Both the position numbers and the translations under genes were made by a program. Shown one piece after another: positions 1 through 5,132 of a stretch of DNA of 7,983 nucleotides (positions are counted from its first letter, which is position 1; every line of letters begins with the position of its first letter). The notes beneath the pieces were generated by a model. The model was not told the origin of the DNA and ran no database searches. It saw nothing but the letters and a program-made list of their open reading frames with translations. The stretch comes from CAWVWD01 sp045106825 (GTDB lineage: Bacteria > Bacteroidota > Bacteroidia > Chitinophagales > Saprospiraceae): NCBI GenBank assembly GCA_045106825.1, contig JBGCFH010000380.1, positions 1-7,983 of the forward strand. Direction: 5' to 3'.

Positions 1-88
1 GATTCACGCAGATTCACGCAGATTTTTTTGATAAAAAAAATGATTTTGTTAATGAAAAATCTGCGTGAATCTGCGAAATCTGCGTGAG
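1..88. repeat. Decanucleotide-repeat hairpin (ttcacgcaga family)
   Basis: Two perfect copies of the 10-mer ttcacgcaga occupy 3-22. Their reverse complement (tctgcgtgaa and variants) fills 60-88. Positions 7-27 pair with 55-75 as a perfect 21-bp stem around a 27-nt loop, and a third, offset tctgcgtga unit extends the right arm. The same 10-mer returns in four copies at 7911-7950. From memory, AT-rich Bacteroidota genomes carry many dispersed intergenic repeats of this CACGCAGATT / CACGGATT type. Their function is not established; a REP-like or transcript-end role is inference. The element may start before the window edge. Confidence 0.85.
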
Positions 89-94
89 ATGATT

Positions 95-111
95 GTTTTG
101 CAAGGCAAAAC
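95..111. repeat. 17-nt perfect palindrome, 7-3-7 geometry
   Basis: GTTTTGC and GCAAAAC form a perfect 7-bp stem around the 3-nt loop AAG. It lies directly beside the decanucleotide hairpin. Two palindromes with the same 7-3-7 build occur beside the right-hand repeats (7848-7864 and 7888-7904), so this is probably a recurring companion of the repeat and not a chance hairpin. Confidence 0.7.
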
Positions 112-605
112 GTAATATTTTCGTTTTTTAATTTAATATCATCGAAACATGAATGCTTATTTTGATAAACGAAGATAACAAATCAGTGAATTTTTTACAG
201 CAAAAACTATTTTATGTTCCCTTTTCCTGTTTGACGAAAGTATTTACATAAAATAAATGTGTTTAACTATTTAAGTTATGGATTACGAGTTTATACTCGA
301 ATAGTCTGGCATTTCAACTACATCATGATTTAAAATAAAAATAAGGCTAATTCGAGTATTATTTGACCTTGCCCAGAGTTCTCAAAATAACTCGCAACTC
401 AGATTATTCATAAAAGATTGTAGAACGATAAGAATTGATAAAACCCGAGGAAAGCCCTTTTGATAAAAGAAATTTGTAAAAATTATAGAATTTTCCTATT
501 CTGAATTTTCATAAAAGCAAATGAAGTAACTTTTATTAAACGACTTTCGTTTCTATTGTGTTTGAAATAAATTACATCAATCAAATTACTAATGATTAAA
601 AGAAC
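112..605. other. Long intergenic region without a supported gene
   Basis: About 490 bases of AT-rich DNA carry no open frame of useful length on either strand. They do hold a dyad (294-304 with 347-358) and a competing small hairpin (286-299). A very short frame, ATG to TAG encoding MDYEFILE, overlaps the small hairpin but has no other support. A weak promoter-like box, TGTGTTTG at 557-564, is one base from the TAnnTTTG consensus and has no good upstream TTG. The sequence TGATTAAAA (593-601) sits just before the start codon of the next gene. Confidence 0.5.
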
Positions 606-1430
606 ATGAAAAAATTATTACTATTTATTGTTTGTGTATTCTTCACATTATCAATATTCGGACAAGAAGAAGAAACCTATGAAATGTATCCATTAAATTG
701 GTTTGTACGAGTTTCGCCAGGTATGTTTGCGATTAACTCAACACCTGCGACAATGGACTTATTCTTCTTAGATGATGATATTGCTTTTCCTGATTCTGCT
801 TTCGGAACATTAGAAACTAATAATATGTGGTCTTATGGATTAAACGCAGAGGTTTCTTATTTGATGAATGGAGATTTTACAGTCAGTCATAATGCCTTTT
901 TTGGTATCGGAGCAAACGGAATGTTTACGTATTCTTCTAATTTAGAGTTTGGTCGAGAATTGCCTTTCGGCAAATTGTTTGTTCAGCCTCGAATCGGTAT
1001 TAGTTACATTCATACCAGTTTACGAATTGATGAATTTTTTCCATTTAATAAAGATTTTTTTCAAGTTAATAATCGCTTTATTTATGATGGAATGCGAGCC
1101 AAACTCAAAAGCCGAGCTTTTGCAGTAACACCTTCGGTAATCATTGATTATCCAATCAACAATTACGTTTCGATTTTTACCAAAGTCGGTGGACATTATA
1201 GTTTTGGTCGGCGTTCGTACTTAACCTTTATAGGCGAAACTGATGAAGTCGATAGCGAAGGCGATTATATCACGGCTCACGAAAATCGTAATTTTAATCA
1301 TCCAAATATTGATTTTAGTATCGATGGTCAACAGCTGGTTAGCCGTCAATCACCTTATTTAAATTATAATTTCAATAGCTTTTTTGTACAATTTGGCTTG
1401 ACGATTAGGTTGATGGAATTTTATGAATAA
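606..1430 (+). CDS. Exported outer-membrane beta-barrel-like protein, function unknown
   Basis: A 274-residue protein with an N-terminal SPI-type signal: MKK, then a hydrophobic stretch to about residue 18, with probable cleavage after FGQ at residue 20. The mature part has alternating hydrophobic and aromatic segments, including GLNAEVSYLM, FFGIGANGMFTY, LFVQPRIGISYIH, VTPSVIIDYPI and VSIFTKVGGHYSF. It ends with FFVQFGLTIRLMEFYE, a strand close to the C-terminus with an aromatic near the end. This pattern fits a small outer-membrane beta-barrel like those common in Bacteroidota, but I do not recognise a named family. The start is the first ATG and gives an intact signal peptide. The leader is A-rich with no Shine-Dalgarno, as usual in this phylum. 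No terminator is evident before the next gene, 158 nt downstream. Other possibilities are a secreted beta-rich protein or a T9SS-linked barrel. Confidence 0.85.
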   Translation: MKKLLLFIVCVFFTLSIFGQEEETYEMYPLNWFVRVSPGMFAINSTPATMDLFFLDDDIAFPDSAFGTLETNNMWSYGLNAEVSYLMNGDFTVSHNAFFGIGANGMFTYSSNLEFGRELPFGKLFVQPRIGISYIHTSLRIDEFFPFNKDFFQVNNRFIYDGMRAKLKSRAFAVTPSVIIDYPINNYVSIFTKVGGHYSFGRRSYLTFIGETDEVDSEGDYITAHENRNFNHPNIDFSIDGQQLVSRQSPYLNYNFNSFFVQFGLTIRLMEFYE

Positions 1431-1588
1431 AGCGTTTATTCGTTCGTTTTACCAGTTTATTTTCTCAATGGTAGCGTTTATCCAAAATGGCATAAGTTTC
1501 AAAATCGTGGCATAGTATTCTCAATTGATAATAGTATCGACAAACAAATTAAACAACAACTATTATTAAATTAAAAAAAAGAAACACC

Positions 1589-1933
1589 ATGAAAAACTTA
1601 ATTTTGTTATTCACTTTAGTATTTGCATTTGGGTTTTCACAAACCATTCAGGCTCAACCTGTTCCAGGCGAAGTTGTTAATGAAACAAAAGTAGAAAAAC
1701 CTAATAATCCACAGAAAACGACTTGCGAAAGACCTAAAAAGGGGAAAGCAACAAAGGCAAACATGAAAGAAGGAAATGCTAAAAAAACATGTTGTAAAGG
1801 ACAAAAAGGACAAAATAAAGGGAAAGCTGTAAAGGCTAAAAATCAGCAAAAACACGAAGAACATCGTTACCATAAAGCAACAGGGAAACATGGTCATGGT
1901 AAAGCAAAAATGAATCATAAAGATAAAAAATAA
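1589..1933 (+). CDS. Small secreted Lys/His/Cys-rich basic protein
   Basis: A 114-residue protein with a clear signal peptide (MKNLILLFTLVFAFGFSQ, probable cleavage after AQ near residue 23). The mature part is very rich in Lys and lacks aromatic hydrophobic core segments, so it is probably disordered and strongly basic. It contains Cys46 and the pair Cys68-Cys69, an internal repeat (KGKATKA at 51-57, KGKAVKA at 77-83) and a tail with six His (89, 92, 95, 101, 103, 110). Metal binding or binding to polyanions outside the cytoplasm is inference from composition only; no family is recognised. A run of A residues and GAAACACC precede the ATG. A terminator lies at 2117-2155, but a 147-nt inverted-repeat element stands between it and the stop codon, so the transcript would carry that element as its 3' UTR. 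Confidence 0.8.
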   Translation: MKNLILLFTLVFAFGFSQTIQAQPVPGEVVNETKVEKPNNPQKTTCERPKKGKATKANMKEGNAKKTCCKGQKGQNKGKAVKAKNQQKHEEHRYHKATGKHGHGKAKMNHKDKK

Positions 1934-1934
1934 A

Positions 1935-2081
1935 GGTTCTTTGAAAAAATCCAGTGGAATAATAAAAATTTGAAATCTATCAAGATTGTTTTTTTGTGTT
2001 GACATTGGTATAACATCAACACAAAAAACGAATTCAAATAATTCGTATGTTTACATTTATCACTGGATTCTTCAAAGAACC
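1935..2081. mobile_element. MITE-like 147-nt nested inverted-repeat element
   Basis: The ends are imperfect terminal inverted repeats: GGTTCTTTGAA-aa-AATCCAGTG (1935-1956) against CACTGGATT-c-TTCAAAGAACC (2061-2081), 20 paired bases around a small internal loop. Inside are a 7-bp pair (1968-1974 with 2033-2039) and a perfect 13-bp core stem (1990-2002 with 2016-2028, 13-nt loop), so the whole unit folds as one long hairpin. A competing small hairpin, CGAATT-caaat-AATTCG, lies at 2029-2045. The octamer AAAATAAA flanks both sides (1927-1934 and 2082-2089) like a target-site duplication, although it is low-complexity DNA. There is no transposase. The alternative is a structured 3' UTR or small RNA native to the upstream gene. 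Confidence 0.55.
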
Positions 2082-2116
2082 AAAATAAACATAAGCAATC
2101 TTTTCATAATAATAAT

Positions 2117-2155
2117 AAACTCCTAATTTGTTAATTCAAGTTAGGAGTTTTTTTT
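2117..2155 (+). terminator. Rho-independent terminator
   Basis: AAACTCCTAA (2117-2126) and TTAGGAGTTT (2141-2150) form a perfect 10-bp stem with a 14-nt loop, and the final T run continues to 2155. It ends transcription of the small basic secreted protein gene on the plus strand. The distance from that gene's stop codon is about 180 nt only because of the intervening inverted-repeat element. Confidence 0.85.
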
Positions 2156-2200
2156 ATATCGAAAACTACCTTGATTTTCTATCATTTCTCTTTAAAATCG

Positions 2201-2208
2201 TAGCTTTG
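2201..2208 (+). promoter_or_regulatory. -7 box TAGCTTTG of a Bacteroidota promoter
   Basis: TAGCTTTG matches the Bacteroidota primary-sigma -7 consensus TAnnTTTG exactly. It stands about 40 nt before the lipoprotein start codon. No TTG is found at the ideal 19-nt spacing; the nearest, at 2171-2173, is too far. The box overlaps the left arm of a dyad that runs to 2244. Confidence 0.45.
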
Positions 2209-2244
2209 ATGATTATAATTTTTTTAAAAAAAATTATTCAAAGC
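2203..2244 (+). promoter_or_regulatory. Dyad between the -7 box and the start codon
   Basis: GCTTTGA (2203-2209) is complementary to TCAAAGC (2238-2244), and ATAATTTTTTT (2215-2225) is complementary to AAAAAAATTAT (2227-2237), with a 5-nt bulge on the left. The dyad ends four bases before the ATG at 2249. As DNA it overlaps the -7 box. As RNA its inner AT stem would lie in the ribosome-binding region. A regulatory role is inference. Confidence 0.4.
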
Positions 2245-2248
2245 AACT

Positions 2249-2977
2249 ATGAAAATCATCTATTTATCAATTATTTCTTTGTTCGTTTTAGCAGCTTGTA
2301 ATAGTCCAAAACTCAAATATTGTGAAAACGAATACGTATTTATTCATCATGAAGCGTTGAAACCAATTACGTTGGATTTTGAACAAAATGAAACAGATTT
2401 TGAAAAACAATTATTAAAAAATTTGGAAGTAGATTTGATTTGTAGCAGTTCAAAATTGGCAGGTTTGCCATTGGATTTAAAAACAGATGATTTTCATAAA
2501 TCATTTGGAGCAGTTACACTTCCTGTCATGTTTTTTAATAATTGTCCGAAAGAAGAAAATATTCCAGTTCGTCACAAAAACTTATCAAAGCATTTTATTT
2601 TTGAGATTAATGCTGATGCTATTTCATTTAATGGCCATATGCTTTTAGCCGAAAAAGATAGTATTCTCAACGCTTTAGAAACACACTGGTTTAAACAAGA
2701 GTTGACTTATAATGATTTTCAAAAATTTGATAGCCGATTTTATTTATCCGTTGATTTACCATCAAATAATAAGTTAATACAAATTATTATTAGTAGTTAT
2801 ACTCAATTCTACCTCAAAAAATTAGATGAATACACTCGAAAAGCATTCGATGAATACCTTTGTGATATTAATGTGGAAACCTTCAAACTTTGGAAAAAAG
2901 ATTTGAATTTTATGATTCATATTTGTTATACGGACGATTGTATCTTGTTGCGTCAACCGTCATCAATACCCAAATAA
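2249..2977 (+). CDS. Lipoprotein of unknown function
   Basis: A 242-residue protein with an SPII signal: a hydrophobic segment (residues 3-14) followed by the lipobox LAAC, with Cys17 as the lipidated residue. The mature region contains Cys25, Cys65 and Cys99, and two more close to the C-terminus in the stretch HICYTDDC. A middle part reading HFIFEINADAISFNG, followed by a helix and FYLSVDLPSNN, has the strand-helix-strand order of small periplasmic ExbD/TolR-like domains. The resemblance is weak and I would not name it so. The start gives a complete lipoprotein signal and follows a TAnnTTTG promoter box. It ends with two consecutive TAA codons and runs directly into a hairpin shared with the converging minus-strand gene. 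Confidence 0.82.
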   Translation: MKIIYLSIISLFVLAACNSPKLKYCENEYVFIHHEALKPITLDFEQNETDFEKQLLKNLEVDLICSSSKLAGLPLDLKTDDFHKSFGAVTLPVMFFNNCPKEENIPVRHKNLSKHFIFEINADAISFNGHMLLAEKDSILNALETHWFKQELTYNDFQKFDSRFYLSVDLPSNNKLIQIIISSYTQFYLKKLDEYTRKAFDEYLCDINVETFKLWKKDLNFMIHICYTDDCILLRQPSSIPK

Positions 2978-3027
2978 TAAGGATTGAATAACCGAATTTG
3001 TAATAAAAATCGGTTATTCAATCCTTA
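2978..3027. terminator. Bidirectional hairpin between convergent genes
   Basis: A perfect 18-bp stem (2978-2995 with 3010-3027, core GGATTGAATAACCGA) encloses a 14-nt loop. It begins on the base after the plus-strand lipoprotein stop and ends 3 nt from the TAA at 3031-3033 that closes the extended DUF6503-like frame. Neither side has a strong T run (GATTTATT on plus, TTATTTG on minus), so it may act as an mRNA 3'-end stabiliser as much as a terminator. Confidence 0.7.
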
Positions 3028-3030
3028 GAT

Positions 3031-3162
3031 TTATTCGGTTACAATTTCTGATTTTTCTGTTTTTTCAAAAACCGAATCCTCTGACTTTTCTTCCGTGATT
3101 TTCACTTCCGTAAATGTTCGAGTATTTCTAACCTCAAGCGGTTTGTTCTCTTCGGTTTTGTA
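3031..3162 (-). pseudogene. Disconnected C-terminus of the DUF6503-like gene
   Basis: Directly after the TAG at 3163-3165 the same frame continues open for 43 codons to TAA at 3031-3033. It starts YKTEENKPLEVRNTRTFTEV and ends EKSEIVTE. From memory, related DUF6503 proteins do not stop at this point but continue with a Trp-Tyr-Lys-type stretch and a further 40 or so residues. The TAG would then be a one-base change from TGG (Trp). The extended frame ends just before the intergenic hairpin, as a normal gene end would. Expected full length is 256 residues. Readthrough or a sequencing error are alternatives. Confidence 0.65.
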
Positions 3163-3801
3163 CTAAGTTAAGGAATTTGGTAAAACAAGACCATTAAATT
3201 CTTTCCAATCATCGTAACGAATCCAACCATATTTTTTAGCTTTCTTTTCTGCATTTTCTTCATCAAAATAAGTAACAGTATAAGCTAACCATGACATTTG
3301 ATTCGTTTCTATGTCGTAATACAAAATGTATTCATCTTCTGGGCTTACGCCAATATTTTCTCCATAAGTTATAAGGATTCCGATATTTGTTTTACCATCA
3401 AAAACTAAAGTATCAGCGATCTCGTAATTGATACCTTCATCAGCTAAAACAAAAGGCATTGCATAAAAATAGAACATCAAATTATGATAAAAAATCGCAT
3501 CGCCTTTATAACTTGTATCTGCTTCTAACCAATAATTTTCGCCATCGAAACCAGTTTTGAAAGTTTCTGCTTCGATGCGTTCTCTACGATTTTTCAAATC
3601 AATGATTTGATATTCCGTTTTTCCATCTTTATTAATAATATAACTTAATGTATTCATTTTATTCCATTGTTCTAAACCGCCATGTTTTTCAAAAACCGCT
3701 TGGATATTTTCTGGATAATCAATGGATTTTATATTTTCAGAGGTGTTTTGTTCACAACTTAAAATTAGTACGCTTACTATTAGAATGATAAATGTTCTCA
3801 T
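3163..3801 (-). CDS. DUF6503-like lipoprotein, probably truncated by amber codon
   Basis: The 212-residue frame opens with an SPII signal and the lipobox ILSC (Cys16). It then shows features I associate with Bacteroidota DUF6503 proteins: KHGGLEQWNKMNTLSY near residue 40, the segment LKNRRERIE, GFDGENYWLEAD, FYHNLMFYFYAMPFVLADEG in the middle, GVSPEDEYILYYD, and GWIRYDDWKEFNGLVLP near the end. The fold is probably a lipoprotein-carrier-like beta half-barrel held at a membrane; its ligand is unknown. The frame stops at TAG just after LPNSLT, where the family normally continues (see the 3031-3162 entry). The start codon is the first ATG and gives the complete signal. A TATCTTTT box upstream is only a partial promoter match. 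The next gene upstream lies 91 nt away on the same strand, so co-transcription is possible. Confidence 0.8.
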   Translation of the reverse strand: MRTFIILIVSVLILSCEQNTSENIKSIDYPENIQAVFEKHGGLEQWNKMNTLSYIINKDGKTEYQIIDLKNRRERIEAETFKTGFDGENYWLEADTSYKGDAIFYHNLMFYFYAMPFVLADEGINYEIADTLVFDGKTNIGILITYGENIGVSPEDEYILYYDIETNQMSWLAYTVTYFDEENAEKKAKKYGWIRYDDWKEFNGLVLPNSLT

Positions 3802-3892
3802 GTATTATTTTCGTTTTGAAAAAAGATATAACCATGATACAATTGAGCTTGTTCGCAACAATTGAATCGAAAGTCGTTTTTCAGACTACTTT

Positions 3893-4381
3893 TCAGTTTT
3901 CAATTATCAAACAATCCACAAATGTTTTCATCATCACAAACATTGGTAACAAACTATCTTTCGCTATCAATTGAGGCATATCGTCAGAATCTTCTAATGC
4001 ATCACAAACGAAATACATTAACTCGGCTTCAGTATGATAACCGATTTCTGACTCAAAAAACTCATCTAAAGGTTGACCTTTAGGATTCGTATAATTTTCT
4101 AATTGTTTCCAATTATCAAACTGAATAGCATCAACTTGTTTCAAACTTAGACGCTGAGGCAATGTTCGTTCTTTTTTTATCGCTTCCCAAATCACAAAAG
4201 CCATATAATACAACAATTCCTTTTCTGCTTGACTAAACAAATAGGTTTCATTATCTGACATCAAATAGGCAAAAAGAGAAGGTTGTTTGCCTTTAATATC
4301 GTCCAATTTTATAGCGATTTGTTCCGCTGTCAATTCACTAACTTCTTCCGCAATCGTATCAATTGTATCTACTGAAATCAT
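3893..4381 (-). CDS. Cytoplasmic mostly helical protein of unknown function
   Basis: A 162-residue acidic protein with no signal peptide or membrane segment. It looks almost wholly alpha-helical. The N-terminus (ISVDTIDTIAEEVSELTAEQ) is acidic; the middle has LFSQAEKELLYYMAFVIWEAIKK; the C-terminal half has TEAELMYFVCDALEDSDD followed by LLPMFVMMKTFVDCLI. I have an impression of similar uncharacterised Bacteroidota proteins with an ELLYFIEDAL-like stretch before a final helix, but no named domain. It is the only gene here without an export signal. The start follows AAAAAGAA and a leader containing three AGTATAAAG-type repeats and a 9-bp hairpin. Confidence 0.8.
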   Translation of the reverse strand: MISVDTIDTIAEEVSELTAEQIAIKLDDIKGKQPSLFAYLMSDNETYLFSQAEKELLYYMAFVIWEAIKKERTLPQRLSLKQVDAIQFDNWKQLENYTNPKGQPLDEFFESEIGYHTEAELMYFVCDALEDSDDMPQLIAKDSLLPMFVMMKTFVDCLIIEN

Positions 4382-4390
4382 TTCTTTTTA

Positions 4391-4420
4391 AGTATAAAGT
4401 ATTAGGTATAAAGTATAAAG
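4391..4420. repeat. AGTATAAAG short direct repeats
   Basis: Three copies of (A/G)GTATAAAG occur at 4391-4399, 4405-4413 and 4412-4420, the last two overlapping. They lie 10 nt upstream of the start codon of the minus-strand 162-residue protein and so would be in its 5' leader. I see no other copy in the window. Confidence 0.6.
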
Positions 4421-4430
4421 CACTTGTCCC

Positions 4431-4467
4431 GAAATCTTGGTGATGAAGTGTTTGGTAGCAAGATTTC
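4431..4467 (-). promoter_or_regulatory. Leader hairpin of the 162-residue protein gene
   Basis: GAAATCTTG (4431-4439) and CAAGATTTC (4459-4467) form a perfect 9-bp stem with a 19-nt loop. If transcription starts just downstream of the TACTTTTG box at 4478-4485, this hairpin is the first structure in the mRNA. There is no T run on either strand, so it is not a normal terminator. Confidence 0.4.
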
Positions 4468-4477
4468 ATACATATCA

Positions 4478-4485
4478 CAAAAGTA
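4478..4485 (-). promoter_or_regulatory. -7 box TACTTTTG on the minus strand
   Basis: Read on the minus strand this is TACTTTTG, an exact match to TAnnTTTG. No TTG stands 19 nt upstream, so the call rests on one box. It would give a leader of roughly 90 nt for the 162-residue protein gene. Confidence 0.35.
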
Positions 4486-4525
4486 CAATTTTACGAAAGT
4501 ATTATTTGTTATCTGTTCTTTTAAA

Positions 4526-4563
4526 TAAAAAACCTTGCTACAATTGAATTGTAACAAGGTTTT
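4526..4563 (-). terminator. Rho-independent terminator of the DUF1573 gene
   Basis: Read on the minus strand, AAAACCTTG-T-TACAATT pairs with AATTGTA-G-CAAGGTTTT through one G-U wobble. Six Ts then follow (the A run at 4527-4532 on plus). The DUF1573 stop codon is 50 nt upstream. On the plus strand the wobble becomes a C-A mismatch, so the hairpin is better formed in the minus-strand RNA. Confidence 0.85.
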
Positions 4564-4612
4564 CAAAAATTGCGATAAGGAAATACAAGCTACCGAAAAA
4601 CTCGAAATTTAC

Positions 4613-4999
4613 TTATTTTACAACTTCACCTTTGATGTATAAAATCATTGGTGCTTCACTAACATTGGTATTAACTTTTATTGATTTATTGAATTGACCA
4701 ATATTTGCAGCGTCATACTTTACGGTGATTTCTCCTGATTTTCCTGGTAAAATTGGAGCTTTCGGAGAAGAAGGCGTTGTACAGCCACACGAAGGTTTTA
4801 CACTTTTGATAATCAACGGCTTTGTTGAATGATTTGTAAATTTGAACGTTGTTGTTACAGGTGTTCCTTGTTGAATTTGATTGAAATTGTGCATTGTTGT
4901 CACAAACTTAACTTCATCGTTGCTATCTGCTGTAAATGACATTGTTAAACACATTAAACAAGCAAATAATGTTACTGTTAGAAAATTTTGAAATTTCAT
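4613..4999 (-). CDS. DUF1573 family exported protein
   Basis: A 128-residue protein with an N-terminal signal (hydrophobic to about residue 21, cleavage probably after SFTA). The rest is one DUF1573 domain, an Ig-like beta sandwich of the ASH/MSP type frequent in Bacteroidota periplasmic proteins. Diagnostic features are HNFNQIQQGTPVTTTFKFTN (residues 37-56), the conserved SCGCTTP motif with Cys71 and Cys73, ILPGKSGEITVKYDA (83-97), GQFNKSI (101-107) and a final strand reading LYIKGEVVK. Molecular function of the family is not known; the CGC pair could hold a disulphide or a metal. Length is typical for the single-domain version. It has its own promoter-like box upstream (5062-5069) and a strong terminator downstream, so it is probably transcribed alone. 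Confidence 0.92.
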   Translation of the reverse strand: MKFQNFLTVTLFACLMCLTMSFTADSNDEVKFVTTMHNFNQIQQGTPVTTTFKFTNHSTKPLIIKSVKPSCGCTTPSSPKAPILPGKSGEITVKYDAANIGQFNKSIKVNTNVSEAPMILYIKGEVVK

Positions 5000-5061
5000 A
5001 ATATGTTGTTTTTTTAGTTGATTCCTAACCGATTTGATTAGAATCTGATTAAATAATAGGT

Positions 5062-5091
5062 CAAATATAGGAGGAATTATTTATAACTAAA
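5062..5091 (-). promoter_or_regulatory. Promoter of the DUF1573 gene
   Basis: On the minus strand TATATTTG (5062-5069) matches TAnnTTTG exactly. It is preceded at 19-nt spacing by TTT (5089-5091), an imperfect -33 box. The leader would be about 55 nt. The -33 position lies inside the arm of the AT-rich hairpin at 5082-5127. Confidence 0.5.
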
Positions 5092-5127
5092 AATTTAGTT
5101 GAAGTTTTAACTAAATTTTTAGTTATA
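5082..5127 (-). terminator. 19-bp AT-rich hairpin after the WWHPPR lipoprotein gene
   Basis: Positions 5082-5100 (core ACTAAAAATTTAGTT) pair perfectly with 5109-5127 around an 8-nt loop. It begins five bases after the stop codon of the 273-residue lipoprotein gene on the minus strand. The stem is nearly all A-T and no clean T run follows, so it is an atypical terminator. It also overlaps the -33 region of the DUF1573 promoter, so a double role is possible. Confidence 0.6.
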
Positions 5128-5132
5128 TAATT

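Noticed and set aside
1488..1518. Possible sigma-54 promoter (TGGCATA motifs)
   Set aside because: The TGGC of the -24 box is present twice, but the required GC at the -12 position is missing after both copies.
1637..2005. 122-residue minus-strand open frame
   Set aside because: It is antisense to the Lys-rich gene (Lys codons read as Phe/Leu) and runs into the inverted-repeat element; no independent coding signal.
2249..2977. Naming the lipoprotein an ExbD/TolR homologue
   Set aside because: Only a vague strand-helix-strand resemblance; it has a lipobox instead of the expected single transmembrane anchor, and no ExbB partner is nearby.
3163..3165. Reassigned TAG codon (for example pyrrolysine or a suppressor system)
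   Set aside because: TAG also ends the 513-residue gene after a natural C-terminus, and no supporting tRNA or synthetase gene is in the window; a point mutation is simpler.
3792..4083. Two overlapping plus-strand open frames of 60 and 73 codons
   Set aside because: They lie mostly opposite the 162-residue minus-strand gene, which has better composition and a clear start.
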